The notes under the pieces: generated by a model
What the model was told of the DNA's origin: nothing
The model's database searches: none
What the model saw: the letters and a program-made list of their open reading frames with translations, nothing else
Translations under genes and position numbers: made by a program
Part shown: positions 35,773-45,111 of the stretch, one piece after another
How the letters are laid out: the number at the start of each line of letters is the position of its first letter
Numbering within the stretch: the stretch's first letter is position 1
From: Limisphaera sp026417315
GTDB lineage: Bacteria > Verrucomicrobiota > Verrucomicrobiia > Limisphaerales > Limisphaeraceae
Direction: 5' to 3'
Assembly: GCF_049537125.1 (NCBI RefSeq)
Contig: NZ_JBMVQY010000002.1
Span: 496,001-560,000, forward strand
DNA: 64,000 nucleotides

Positions 35773-38268
35773 ATGAAACGCGCGTTGGGCATTTCGGCTT
35801 GGGCATTGGCCATCTTGGGAGTCGTTGGGAACGCCGTGAGCGCCCCCGTGCAACTGACCGTGCAAGTGGACCGCCCCGGATCCCCGGTGGCCCCGACGAT
35901 GTGGGGGATCTTCTTCGAGGACATCAATCTCGGCGCCGACGGGGGATTGTATGCGGAGTTGGTCAAGAACCGGGGATTCGAGTTTCCCGAACCCATGATG
36001 GGGTGGTTCCTGTTGCGCACCAGCCACGGTCGGGGCGACGTGCGGATCCTGACCGACGCGCCGTTCGATCCGGCCAATCCCCACTACGCGCGAATCGAGT
36101 CGCGCGCCCCCACGGCCATGGGTTTGTCCAACGAGGGATTTCGCGGGATGGGCTTCCGCGGGGGCGAAGATTATGACCTGAGCCTGCAGGTTCGCCGGAT
36201 TTCCGGCAATCCCCGGCTGCTGATCGAGCTGGTCAACGAATGGGGCGAGACCCTGGCGGAAGCGCGGCTGGGCGACCTGCCGAGCCACTGGGAGAAGCGA
36301 TCCGTGAGTCTTCGACCCCGCAGCACCACCGCACGGGGCCGACTCAACGTCCTGGTCGAGGGTGGCGGCACGGTGGACGTGGACATGGTCTCGCTGTTCC
36401 CCCGGAAGACCTGGAAAAACCGGCCCGGGGGCCTGCGGGCCGATCTCGTCCAGATGCTGGCCGATCTCCAGCCCGGCTTCCTGCGGTTCCCCGGCGGTTG
36501 CATCGTCGAAGGCAGCGAGCTGGACAAGCGCTATCAGTGGAAGACCACCATCGGTCCGATCGAACAACGCCGGCTGCTCATCAATCGCTGGAACTACGAG
36601 TTCAAGCATCGCCCAACCCCGGACTACTACCAGAGTTTTGGCCTGGGCTTTTTCGAGTATTTCCAGCTGGCCGAGGACCTGGGGGCCGAACCGTTGCCGA
36701 TCCTCAATTGTGGCATGGCCTGCCAGTTCAACAGCGGGGAACTGGTGCCCCTGGATCAGTTGGACCCGTACATCCAGGACGCACTGGATTTGATCGAGTT
36801 CGCCAACGGGCCGGTCACCAGTCCGTGGGGGGCGCGCCGGGCCGCCATGGGGCATCCGGAGCCGTTCGGGTTGAAGTACCTGGGCATCGGAAACGAGCAA
36901 TGGGGTCCGCAGTACTTGGAACGTTATGCGGCCTTCGCACGCGTGCTCAAAGCCCGCCACCCCGAAATCACGCTGGTTTCCAGTGCCGGTCCCTCGCCCG
37001 ATGACGAACGTTTCGATTTCCTCTGGCCGCGCCTGGCCGAAATGAAGGCGGAGATCGTGGACCAGCATTGCTACGCGAATCCCATCTGGTTCTTCACCAG
37101 TGCCGACCGTTTCGATCGCTACGACCCGGCAGGGCCCAAGGTGTTCTTCGGGGAGTACGCCGCGCAGAGCGACCGCATCGTCAGCGTGCACAACCGCAAC
37201 AATTGGGAGTGCGCGCTGGCCGAGGCCGCCTTCATGACCGGCATGGAACGCAACGCCGCAGTGGTGGTCATGGCCGCCTACGCGCCGTTGTTCGGCCACG
37301 TGGATGGCTGGCAGTGGCGGCCCAACCTCATCTGGTTCGACAACCTGCGCGTCTTTGGCACGCCCAGCTACTATGTGCAGCAGGCGTTCGCCCGGAACCG
37401 CGGCGACCGCGTGCTGCCGGTGCGGCTCGAAGGTCCCACGGCCGCGCCCGCCCTGGCCCGCGGCGGCATCGGCCTCGGCACCTACCGGACGGCTGCCGAG
37501 TTCAAAGACCTGGTCGTCCGACGCGGCGAGGAGATTCTCTATCGCGCCGACTTCTCGACCCGGCCGGAGGGATGGCGCTGGCCGGACGCCGGCCGATGGG
37601 AGGTCGCCGACGGTGCCCTGCGTCAAGCCGACCCGCGCAGCATCAGCACGGCCGCGGTGGGCGGACCGGACTGGACCGAGTACACCCTGGAGCTGAAGGC
37701 CCGCAAGGTCAGTGGCGCCGAAGGGTTTCTCATCATGTTCCGCGACGCCTGGCAGGGCACGCGCGTGCAATGGAATCTCGGTGGGTGGGGCAACACCCGG
37801 CACGGCATTCAGTCGTGGCTCGGCGGACAGGAACGGCTGGTCACCCAGGTCCCGGGTTCCATCGAAACGGGGCGCTGGTATGACATCCGCATCGAACTTC
37901 GCGGGCCCCGGGTGGATTGTTATCTCGATGGCCAGCGCATTCATTCGGTGGAGATTCCGGTTCCTGTCCAGGACGGTTTCTACGCCACGGCGGCATGGGA
38001 AGAATCCGGCCGCGAGGTGATCCTCAAGCTGGTCAACGCCGCCCCGTACGAGCGCACGGTGGCCGTGCAACTGGCGGGCGTAAAGGCGGTGCGGCCGGGC
38101 GCTCGCGGGATCCTGTTGCGGGGGGAGACGCTTGCAGACGAAAACGACTTCGATCACCCCACCCGCGTGGCACCCCGTGACTGGCCCGTCCGGGTCGAGG
38201 CACCTGCGACCTCCCTGTCCGTGCCCTCGCATGCCCTGCTGATCGTTCGCGTGCCAGTGGAACGCTGA
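35773..38268 (+). CDS. Alpha-L-arabinofuranosidase, GH51 family, secreted
   Basis: An 831-residue exo-enzyme removing arabinofuranosyl groups from plant polysaccharides. Signal peptide 1-23 is followed by an N-terminal carbohydrate-binding-like sandwich (to about 220), then the GH51 barrel. The acid/base E375 is in GIGNEQWGP and the nucleophile E461 in FFGEYAAQ. The C-terminal GH51 beta-sandwich is interrupted by a DUF1080/LamG-like module (about 575-735: ILYRADFSTRPEGW, WTEYTLELKARK, GRWYDIRIELRGPRVDCYLDG) and resumes with FYATAAWEESGREVILKLVN. Residues and length are otherwise intact. It is transcribed separately from the upstream gene, which has its own terminator. Confidence 0.93.
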   Translation: MKRALGISAWALAILGVVGNAVSAPVQLTVQVDRPGSPVAPTMWGIFFEDINLGADGGLYAELVKNRGFEFPEPMMGWFLLRTSHGRGDVRILTDAPFDPANPHYARIESRAPTAMGLSNEGFRGMGFRGGEDYDLSLQVRRISGNPRLLIELVNEWGETLAEARLGDLPSHWEKRSVSLRPRSTTARGRLNVLVEGGGTVDVDMVSLFPRKTWKNRPGGLRADLVQMLADLQPGFLRFPGGCIVEGSELDKRYQWKTTIGPIEQRRLLINRWNYEFKHRPTPDYYQSFGLGFFEYFQLAEDLGAEPLPILNCGMACQFNSGELVPLDQLDPYIQDALDLIEFANGPVTSPWGARRAAMGHPEPFGLKYLGIGNEQWGPQYLERYAAFARVLKARHPEITLVSSAGPSPDDERFDFLWPRLAEMKAEIVDQHCYANPIWFFTSADRFDRYDPAGPKVFFGEYAAQSDRIVSVHNRNNWECALAEAAFMTGMERNAAVVVMAAYAPLFGHVDGWQWRPNLIWFDNLRVFGTPSYYVQQAFARNRGDRVLPVRLEGPTAAPALARGGIGLGTYRTAAEFKDLVVRRGEEILYRADFSTRPEGWRWPDAGRWEVADGALRQADPRSISTAAVGGPDWTEYTLELKARKVSGAEGFLIMFRDAWQGTRVQWNLGGWGNTRHGIQSWLGGQERLVTQVPGSIETGRWYDIRIELRGPRVDCYLDGQRIHSVEIPVPVQDGFYATAAWEESGREVILKLVNAAPYERTVAVQLAGVKAVRPGARGILLRGETLADENDFDHPTRVAPRDWPVRVEAPATSLSVPSHALLIVRVPVER

Positions 38269-39366
38269 CCTCTCCCACGACACGCGCGCCGCAGCCGGAT
38301 TCGCAGCTCGAGAGGTGACGTCCTCCATGCGTCTCTTCAGGCCCGACGGGATCCTCCGAAGCGCGCCATCGAAATTGCGGTGCCCCAATCGGCATGTCCC
38401 GACCCGGCGTGCCGGGCCGCCGGTGGCAACCTCACACACGGTACGGCTCATCCTGGAAACGACGCTTGTGGGGGACTGGCCCGAGGGGCGGCGGGCTGAA
38501 TCTGACTTCGGGCATGCTGTTGCCACCTTCTGCGCGCCGGCTCACGCGCAAGGTGAGTCCAAGCCCCGACGGTCTCAACTTCGGCCACCACCCGCCCGGT
38601 GCAACGGCGCGCGCCCCGCCGGACCTGCACACGCGCCGCATCCATGGCGAATGAGACTCACACGCGCCGCGGACGCCGCCGGGGCACGGGCCCGGTCTCG
38701 GCTGACTGCCGGCCACCGCGAGTTCGGTCCGCGACTGGGGCGCCGATTCTGATGCAGCGCGTCCGGCCGCAACGCCGAGCAAGGCGGTGAGGTACGGAGG
38801 AAGGCTGCTTTCGGCGATGGGGCGGGAAGCGCGGCACGCGGGCCGGAGGACGGTGGGGTGGACCCGCTCGCACGCGGAAGCGGGTCGGCATCAGCGGCTT
38901 TTAACCGAGGTGAGCCTGTTCTTGAGCGGGTTGCGGAATCGTGTCGAGCTGTTGACGGCATGGCAGGGCGGGGAGCGGATTGGGGAGCAGATTTTGACGC
39001 CGTTGAAGCTGTGGGTGGCGGCGAGCTGGTCGTGGTGCGGGCCACGGGCGCCGTAACCGGGGTGGCGGTGGCCGCGAGGATTTCAGATTCTGCACCGCGC
39101 CGGGTTGCAAATCGCCTGGAACGCCCCACCGCTGCCCCTTCAACGGCCGGCTTTGGGCGCAACCGCTGCTGTCGTCGGATTGAGAATCCGCTCGGATGCT
39201 TTGGGCGCCGGATCCAAACCGCCGCCAGCAGCTCGGGAGGGCGACAACAAAACCGGGCTCCGCCTGCCCGGCGCTTTACCCGGCGGGCGGTGGTCCTAGA
39301 ATGAATGCGCATGTCATCGACCATCCCAGAGGTGCCGGGCGGGAAGGCGCGTCGCCCGTTCCGCGC
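38269..39366. other. Long intergenic region before mutL
   Basis: About 1.1 kb without a supported gene. Overlapping open frames of 60-250 codons on both strands are Arg/Pro/Ala-rich and show no domain. No structured RNA family was recognised by eye. Confidence 0.4.
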
Positions 39367-41442
39367 ATGAACCGGATTCGTCTGTTACCGGAGACGCTGG
39401 CCAACCAGATCGCGGCCGGCGAAGTCATCGAGCGACCGGCCAGCGTGGTGAAAGAACTCATTGAAAACGCGCTGGACGCCGACGCACGCCGCATTGTGGT
39501 GGAGATTCAGGCCGGAGGCCGGAGTCTGATCCGCGTCTCCGACGACGGCATCGGGATGAGCCGGGACGACGCGCTGTTGTGTCTCGAGCGGCATGCCACC
39601 AGCAAAATCCGGTCGCTGGAGGACCTGATGGCGATTCGGACGCTGGGGTTCCGGGGAGAGGCGCTCCCCAGCATCGCCAGCGTGAGCCGGCTGACCCTGA
39701 CCACGCGGGAACGCGACAGTGACCAACCCGAGGGAACGCAAGTGCTGGTGACGGGGGGACGGATCGTCGATGTGCGAGCCGCGGGCACGGCGCCGGGCAC
39801 CACCGTGGAGGTCCGCCAGCTTTTCTTCAACGTGCCCGCGCGGCGCAAATTCCTGCGCAGCGACGAGACCGAGGCTGCGCACGTGCAACACTGCGTGCTG
39901 CTGGCGGCACTGGCCTGGCCGGAGGTGGCCTTTACCTTCATCAAGGACGGACGGACCCTCTGGCAATTGCCGGCGGTGCCCTGCGGCCCGGATCCGCAAA
40001 CCCGGCGGGCGGCCCTGCGGGAACGGCTCCGTGCCCTTTACGGCACGGGCGAAGCTCTTCTCGAGGTCGAGTTCGCCGCGCCTTTGGACGAGCGTCCCTC
40101 TGCCAGCCCGGCTGAAGTCGTGTCGAGTCCCGAGCCCTCTGCGTTGTTGCGCGTGTGGGGATTCATTGGCGCTCCGGGCGTGTCGCGGGCCACTCGGGCC
40201 GATCAACACCTGTTTGTCAATCGCCGGCCCGTCGAGAGCCGCACCCTCAACCACGCGCTGTTGGAAGGCTACCACACCGCCCTGATGAAGGGGCGCTACC
40301 CGGTCTGCTGTCTGTTTCTTGAGCTGGACCCGGCCGCGGTGGACGTAAACATTCACCCGGCCAAACGGGAGGTGAAGTTTCACCGCGAATGGGCCGTGCG
40401 CCATGCGGTGACTCAGGCGGTCCGGCAAACCCTGCTTGCGTTTCACTCGGCCCCGGGCCGGGCAGTGGGGCAGGCGACGACCTCGGGGGTTTCCACCCCC
40501 TCGCTCCCTGTCAAACGAGAAGAATCGGCTTTGCCCGGTCTGAAGACGGATCCGCAAACCCCCACCCCGTCGCAAAGCGCGGAGGCCGGTCCCGGAGTGG
40601 GGAGCTTCGGTTTCGACGTGGCCATGCCTGGCGCGACGTCGACCACCCGGATGGCTCCGGCTCGGGCTTCAGCTCCGGCACAACCGGGTGCGACCGTTGC
40701 GGTGCCCTCGGTGTTTTCTCCGGCGCCCGTCTCCGGACCCGGGGCCGGTGCCGAGCCCTCGGCCCCATCTTCGACCGTCGTTACCCCGCCGCGGCCGGAA
40801 AGGGTTGCCCCGGGCGGTTCGCCGGCCGGGCCCGACCTTCAGCCCGTGCCCTTGCTGGAGGTGCCGCTGCGATTTCTTGGGGTTTTGGGCCGACTGTACG
40901 TGCTGTTCGAGTCCGATCGCGGGCTGGTGTTGATGGACCAACATGCGGCGCATGAACGGGTGTTGTTCGAAGAGATGTTGGACCGCCTCGAGCGGGAGGG
41001 GCAGGCCCCGTCGCAGAAACTGTTGTTGCCCGAAGCGGTCGAGCTGCCCGCACGCGATGCCGCCTTTCTGCGCGAGCAACTCGGCGTGTTGAACCGGCTC
41101 GGCGTCGGCTTGAGCGAGTTCGGCACCCGCACCTTCCTGCTCGATGCCCTGCCCCCCTTTGTGAAAGTGCCGGATCCGCGTCGGTTTTTGCTCGATCTGG
41201 TGGACGAGCTGCGGGTGTCCGGCCAGGAACTCAATGTACTGCGGCTGGGCGAGCCCGTGGTCGCCAAAACGGTCTGCCGCCACGCCGTCAAGGCGCGTGA
41301 CCCCCTGGAGGAGCCGGAACTGCGGAACCTGTTGGAGAGTCTGCGCCGCTGTCGCATGCCGTACACTTGCCCCCACGGACGGCCCACGCTCATCGAGCTG
41401 AGCTATCGCGAGTTGGAGCGGAAGTTCGGTCGGGTGACCTGA
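39367..41442 (+). CDS. mutL: DNA mismatch repair protein MutL
   Basis: A 691-residue MutL. The N-terminal GHKL ATPase has LIENALDADA (31-40), DDGIGM and FRGEALPSIASV. The C-terminal domain carries the endonuclease motif DQHAAHERVLFEE from D524 (DQHAx2Ex4E), AVKARDP and CPHGRP from C668, so nicking activity is expected. The two halves are joined by a long Ala/Pro/Ser-rich linker (about 370-490). The start MNRIRLLPETLANQIAAGE is exactly the family start; an in-frame ATG at 39301 would add an unrelated extension. mutS is not in the window. Confidence 0.96.
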   Translation: MNRIRLLPETLANQIAAGEVIERPASVVKELIENALDADARRIVVEIQAGGRSLIRVSDDGIGMSRDDALLCLERHATSKIRSLEDLMAIRTLGFRGEALPSIASVSRLTLTTRERDSDQPEGTQVLVTGGRIVDVRAAGTAPGTTVEVRQLFFNVPARRKFLRSDETEAAHVQHCVLLAALAWPEVAFTFIKDGRTLWQLPAVPCGPDPQTRRAALRERLRALYGTGEALLEVEFAAPLDERPSASPAEVVSSPEPSALLRVWGFIGAPGVSRATRADQHLFVNRRPVESRTLNHALLEGYHTALMKGRYPVCCLFLELDPAAVDVNIHPAKREVKFHREWAVRHAVTQAVRQTLLAFHSAPGRAVGQATTSGVSTPSLPVKREESALPGLKTDPQTPTPSQSAEAGPGVGSFGFDVAMPGATSTTRMAPARASAPAQPGATVAVPSVFSPAPVSGPGAGAEPSAPSSTVVTPPRPERVAPGGSPAGPDLQPVPLLEVPLRFLGVLGRLYVLFESDRGLVLMDQHAAHERVLFEEMLDRLEREGQAPSQKLLLPEAVELPARDAAFLREQLGVLNRLGVGLSEFGTRTFLLDALPPFVKVPDPRRFLLDLVDELRVSGQELNVLRLGEPVVAKTVCRHAVKARDPLEEPELRNLLESLRRCRMPYTCPHGRPTLIELSYRELERKFGRVT

Positions 41443-41494
41443 GGCCGGCTGCGCCGCCCCGGGGCAGGAACCCGGAGCCGGGCCGGCGGATGGG

Positions 41495-42424
41495 TCAGTG
41501 ATCCCGGCGCAGAAGGAACTCGGCCAGGGCATGCAGGGCTGCGGCCTTCCGGCCGAAAGGCTCCAGCGCCGCAAAGGCGCGTCGAGTGAGAGTCTGCGCG
41601 ATCTGGCGCGACCGTTCGAGTCCCACCAGCGCCGGATAGGTCGCCTTGCGGGCTTTCACATCCTTGCCGGCGGTCTTGCCCAGCTTCTCGCTCGTTTGCG
41701 TGACATCCAGGATGTCGTCGATCACCTGAAAGGCGAGCCCGACATGGTATCCGAACCGGGTGAGCGCCTCCAACTGCCGCGCTGTACAGTTGGCGCTCAT
41801 GCCGCCGAGCCGCACCGCGCAACAGAGCAGGGCCGAGGTTTTTCGCTCGTGGATGTACCGGAGCTGCCACAACGGGATCTGTTTGCCTTCGCTCTCCAGA
41901 TCGGCCACCTGCCCGGCGATCAACTGGCGCGAGCCTGCGGCCTCGGCCAGCTCGCGGATGATCCGCTCCGGAGGGTAGCGGGGCCAGCCGCGACACTGCG
42001 CGGCGATCTCGAAGGCCAGCGTCAGGAGCGCATCCCCCGCCAGCACGGCGATGCCTTCGCCGAACACCTTGTGACAGGTGGGGCGGCCCCGCCGGAAGTC
42101 GTCATTGTCCATGGCCGGGAGATCGTCGTGCACCAGCGAATAGGTGTGGATGCACTCGATGGCGCAGGCCAACGGCAGCGCCTCCTCCGGATCGCCCCCG
42201 CACGCCTCGGCCGCCGCCAGGCAGAGGATGGGCCGAATCCGCTTGCCGCCGGCGAACACCGAGTACCGCATGGCCCGGTGAATCGTGCTCGGCCGGGTGC
42301 TTTGCGGGGGTAAGAACCGGTGCAACCCGCGGTCCACCCACCGGCTTCGTTCGGTCAGATACCGTTGCAGATCGAAATCCCCGTGAGTGTTGGGGGGAGT
42401 CGATTGCGCATCCCGTGCAGCCAT
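41495..42424 (-). CDS. ispA: Polyprenyl synthetase (farnesyl/geranylgeranyl diphosphate synthase)
   Basis: A 309-residue trans-prenyltransferase of the isoprenoid pathway. The first aspartate-rich motif DDLPAMD is at 100-106 and the second, DDILD, at 236-240. FAGGKRIRP (58-66) and the KTSALLCCAVRLGG helix are conserved. Length and the two-residue insertion in the first motif fit bacterial FPP or GGPP synthases; the product chain length is not certain. It converges with mutL and is divergent from the aldo/keto reductase. Confidence 0.9.
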   Translation of the reverse strand: MAARDAQSTPPNTHGDFDLQRYLTERSRWVDRGLHRFLPPQSTRPSTIHRAMRYSVFAGGKRIRPILCLAAAEACGGDPEEALPLACAIECIHTYSLVHDDLPAMDNDDFRRGRPTCHKVFGEGIAVLAGDALLTLAFEIAAQCRGWPRYPPERIIRELAEAAGSRQLIAGQVADLESEGKQIPLWQLRYIHERKTSALLCCAVRLGGMSANCTARQLEALTRFGYHVGLAFQVIDDILDVTQTSEKLGKTAGKDVKARKATYPALVGLERSRQIAQTLTRRAFAALEPFGRKAAALHALAEFLLRRDH

Positions 42425-42753
42425 GCAGGTTCAGTAAACGAGCCCGACCCTGCCGGGGCAAGCCGAATCGGGGAAACACGGTCGCCCTCGGAACGTCGTT
42501 TGCGCCGGGTCAAAACCGTGAGTGCCCCGGACCTCTTCCATGCCGGCCCCGGGCATGCAGACACTCCGGATTCTCCGGGAAGATGCTGTCCGACCGGGAG
42601 CCGCGAGTGGGATCCAGCGGTGGCCCGCCGACACGCTGGCAGGTTGCGTCGCGGCTGGTCTTGTGGCATTCATTAGCTGCCATGCAAACGCCGAACCAGA
42701 ATCCGTCCCGGGCAACGACCAAGCCCTGTGCCTCCTCTCCCGCCGAACCTCGA
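42425..42753. other. Divergent intergenic region
   Basis: The space between the divergent prenyl synthase and aldo/keto reductase genes, probably carrying both promoters. An in-frame ATG at 42682 could extend the reductase by 24 residues. No other feature was recognised. Confidence 0.4.
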
Positions 42754-43665
42754 ATGAGACGTCGCGAGTTTTTGCGGCGCACCGCGTTGGCGGCTGGACT
42801 GGTGGCCCTCACCGGCCCGTGGCTGCGGGCCGAGGAATCACAACCGCGCCGTTTCGATCCCTTCGAAACCGTGACGCTGGGCAAGTCAGGGATTCGCACC
42901 TCGCGGTTTTCCCTGGGCACCGGCATGCGCGGCGGGAATCGCCAGTCCAACCACACCCGCATGGGCCGGGAAAAACTTCAGGCCCTGATTCGCGAGTCCT
43001 ACGAACGCGGCACCCGTTTGTTCGATCTGGCCGACCTGTACGGCACGCATCCGTACCTCATTCCGGCCCTGGAGGGCGTGCCGCGGGACCGCTATCAGAT
43101 CGTCACCAAGATCTGGTTCCGGCCCGGCGGCATTCCGGAACCCGAACGACCCGATGCCGATGTGGTGGTGGAGCGGTTCCTCCGGGAGCTCAAAACCGAT
43201 TACATCGACCTGGTCCTGCTGCACTGCGTAACCTCGCCGAACTGGCCCAGGGAACTGAGCAAACAAATGGAGATCCTGGCCCGGCTGAAGGAGAAGGGCA
43301 TCATTCGTGCCCACGGCGTCTCCTGCCATTCGCTGGAGGCATTGAAGGCAGCCGCCGAGGAGCCGTGGGTGGATTCCGTGCACGCGCGCATCAACCCCTT
43401 CCAGATGAGCATGGACGGTCCGCCCGATGAGGTGGTGCCGGTGTTGCGCAAAATCAAAGCCGCGGGCAAGGGCATCGTGGGCATGAAGCTGGTGGGCGAA
43501 GGCCGGTTGCGGAACGACCCGGACAAGCGGGATGAATCGATCCGGTTTGTGCTGGGCCTGGGGTGCGTGGACGTGATGACCGTCGGTTGCGAAACCATTC
43601 AGGAGGTGGACGACTTCACTGAACGGGTGCGCAAGGTGCCGAGGCCGGCTCAAGCGGCGGCGTAA
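42754..43665 (+). CDS. Aldo/keto reductase with Tat signal
   Basis: A 303-residue aldo/keto reductase. The N-terminus MRRREFLRRTALAAGLVALTGPWLRA is a twin-arginine export signal, so the folded enzyme probably acts outside the cytoplasm. The TIM-barrel motifs include LFDLADLYGTHP (catalytic Asp and Tyr), VTKIWFRP (Lys) and DLVLLHCVT (His), and RAHGVSCHSLEALKAA. Exported members are common in Verrucomicrobiota and Planctomycetota, with unknown substrates. I chose the ATG right at the Tat motif; 42682 is possible. Confidence 0.88.
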   Translation: MRRREFLRRTALAAGLVALTGPWLRAEESQPRRFDPFETVTLGKSGIRTSRFSLGTGMRGGNRQSNHTRMGREKLQALIRESYERGTRLFDLADLYGTHPYLIPALEGVPRDRYQIVTKIWFRPGGIPEPERPDADVVVERFLRELKTDYIDLVLLHCVTSPNWPRELSKQMEILARLKEKGIIRAHGVSCHSLEALKAAAEEPWVDSVHARINPFQMSMDGPPDEVVPVLRKIKAAGKGIVGMKLVGEGRLRNDPDKRDESIRFVLGLGCVDVMTVGCETIQEVDDFTERVRKVPRPAQAAA

Positions 43666-44071
43666 CGTTCAACTTGTCTGCCCGCGCCACCCGGCGTGGA
43701 GCGCCCGTGGAGCGCCCACGCTCACGGTCCGAGCTGCGGCCCACGGGCCTCCGGCACCCACCGGACAGGCGGAAAGGGGGCGTTCGGTGTCCGGCCGGCG
43801 CCCGGCGACGGCTTTTTCGGGGCCTCATGCCGGCGGGCAGGCGGAGCCGTTCCGGCCCAAGGGCGCCCACATGGACAACCCGCACGCGAGGAAGCCCCGG
43901 TGTGTTTGCCCGAGTTCCCCCGGGGCGGCCGAGGGGTTGCCTGCGTTTGGCAGTGGCCAAAACGAACAGGCATTGGTAGGTTATCGTGCCATGGATGAGC
44001 GAACGGCAGGCCAGGGCAACGCCGTTCGCGGCAACCCGGAGAACGCGTGGCGACCGCCGCGCCCGTGAGCC
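43666..44071. other. Intergenic region upstream of the W-x-D/FtsK operon
   Basis: About 400 nt, probably holding the operon promoter. It contains a short direct repeat, GTGGAGCGCCC twice in tandem (43695-43716). Open frames here have no recognisable domain. Confidence 0.45.
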
Positions 44072-44344
44072 ATGCCACAAGCCATCATCGATCCGGAGGA
44101 AGTGCGCAGGTTCGCCGAGGAGCTGAAACGGTTCAACCTCGAGCTGCAGAACCGCATGTCGGCCTTGCAGGCTCGCTTCGCGGCCCTGGGCGACACCTGG
44201 CAGGATCAGGAGCACGCCAAGTTTGCCGAGGAATTCCGCGATACGATGAAGGTCCTGCGCCGGTTTATCGAAGCCTCCAACCGTCAGGCCCCGTTCCTCC
44301 TGCGCAAGGCCCAGCGCATCGAGGAATACCTCAAACAGCACTGA
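44072..44344 (+). CDS. WXG100-like small helical-hairpin protein (W-x-D variant)
   Basis: A 90-residue protein predicted to form two helices around a turn, as in ESAT-6/WXG100 secretion substrates. The turn is L-G-D-T-W43-Q-D-Q-E-H-A-K-F-A-E-E-F, in the position of W-x-G, with Asp in place of Gly. It has no signal peptide and no cysteine. It is the first gene of a tight operon ending with an FtsK/SpoIIIE ATPase, the typical partner of WXG100 proteins. Assignment rests on length, helix-turn-helix layout, central Trp and context; a profile search would be needed to confirm family membership. Confidence 0.75.
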   Translation: MPQAIIDPEEVRRFAEELKRFNLELQNRMSALQARFAALGDTWQDQEHAKFAEEFRDTMKVLRRFIEASNRQAPFLLRKAQRIEEYLKQH

Positions 44345-44347
44345 CCC

Positions 44348-44908
44348 ATGGCAGACCAGGCCAGGGTTACCTCCCTGGAGGCCATCGAGGCCTTTCGGAA
44401 TCAGATGATCCTGTTCCGCGAGCGGGCAGGGCGGGTCCTCGACGAGGTGACCGAGCATCTCGCCCGGACGCGCAACTGGTTGGAGCAGGACCGCGCGACG
44501 CACTGGCAGCACGAGATCCGTCGCCTGCAACGGGAGCTGGAGCAGCGACAGCAGGAGCTTTTCAGCGCCCGGCTCTCGGCCTTTCGCGACACGCCGCTGG
44601 CGGAACAGGTGGCCGTCCAGCGCGCCCGCCAGGCGCTGGAATCTGCTCAGGATCGCGCCCGCCGCGTGCGTTTCTGGCAACAGCAGTTCGAGCCCCGCGT
44701 GCAACCGCTGGCGCGGCAAATCGAGAAACTGCGCAGTCATCTCAACCAGGACCTGGCCCGTGCCCTGGCTTACCTCACCGAGATCCATCGCACCCTTGCC
44801 GCTTACGCGGAGTTGGAACCCGGTTCGGCTTCGCTCTCCCGGCCCGCCCCCGAGCCGCCTCCGGCACCTGCCACCGATCCAACCTCATCGGGACCGTCCC
44901 AGCCATGA
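44348..44908 (+). CDS. Coiled-coil protein of the W-x-D/FtsK operon
   Basis: A 186-residue, almost wholly helical protein. Residues 1-155 show heptad-like patterns rich in Arg, Gln, Glu and Leu (for example RRLQRELEQRQQELFSARLS), followed by a Pro/Ser-rich tail of about 30 residues. No enzyme motif, signal or membrane segment is present. It starts 3 nt after the first gene and its stop overlaps the next ATG. By position it could be a longer secreted partner, chaperone or LXG-like helical substrate, but no such family was recognised. Confidence 0.75.
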   Translation: MADQARVTSLEAIEAFRNQMILFRERAGRVLDEVTEHLARTRNWLEQDRATHWQHEIRRLQRELEQRQQELFSARLSAFRDTPLAEQVAVQRARQALESAQDRARRVRFWQQQFEPRVQPLARQIEKLRSHLNQDLARALAYLTEIHRTLAAYAELEPGSASLSRPAPEPPPAPATDPTSSGPSQP

Positions 44909-45111
44909 CCGGTGCACAAAATCGTCTGCTCGGCCTGCTGAAGGATTTGCAGGCTCACTGGGACCGAACCCGGGAGTGCTGGCGAGATGACAAAGCGCTC
45001 GAGTTCGAACAGCGCTTCCTCAACGAGCTGACCAGCCAGGTCAACCAAACCATCGCTGCGTTGGATACCCTGGAACGTGTGCTGCAACAAATCCGTCGCG
45101 ACTGTGAATAG
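44905..45111 (+). CDS. Second small W-x-D helical-hairpin protein
   Basis: A 68-residue protein starting at the ATGA overlap with the upstream stop. It has the pattern C-W26-R-D-D-K-A-L-E-F-E-Q-R-F, matching W-Q-D-Q-E-H-A-K-F-A-E-E-F of the 90-residue protein (W-x-D-x5-F-x3-F). Two helices flank this turn. This suggests two related hairpins that could pair, as EsxA/EsxB do. It is too short to be certain of family. Confidence 0.72.
   Translation: MTGAQNRLLGLLKDLQAHWDRTRECWRDDKALEFEQRFLNELTSQVNQTIAALDTLERVLQQIRRDCE

Noticed and set aside
38575..39324. A 249-codon minus-strand frame upstream of mutL
   Set aside because: It is Arg/Ser/Pro/Ala-rich, has no domain or leader, and overlaps equally poor frames on the other strand.
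44047..45111. A single 354-codon frame covering the first three genes of the W-x-D operon
   Set aside because: Only its end (44905-45111) is the real 68-aa gene; earlier it is an out-of-frame shadow of two helical proteins with clear starts.
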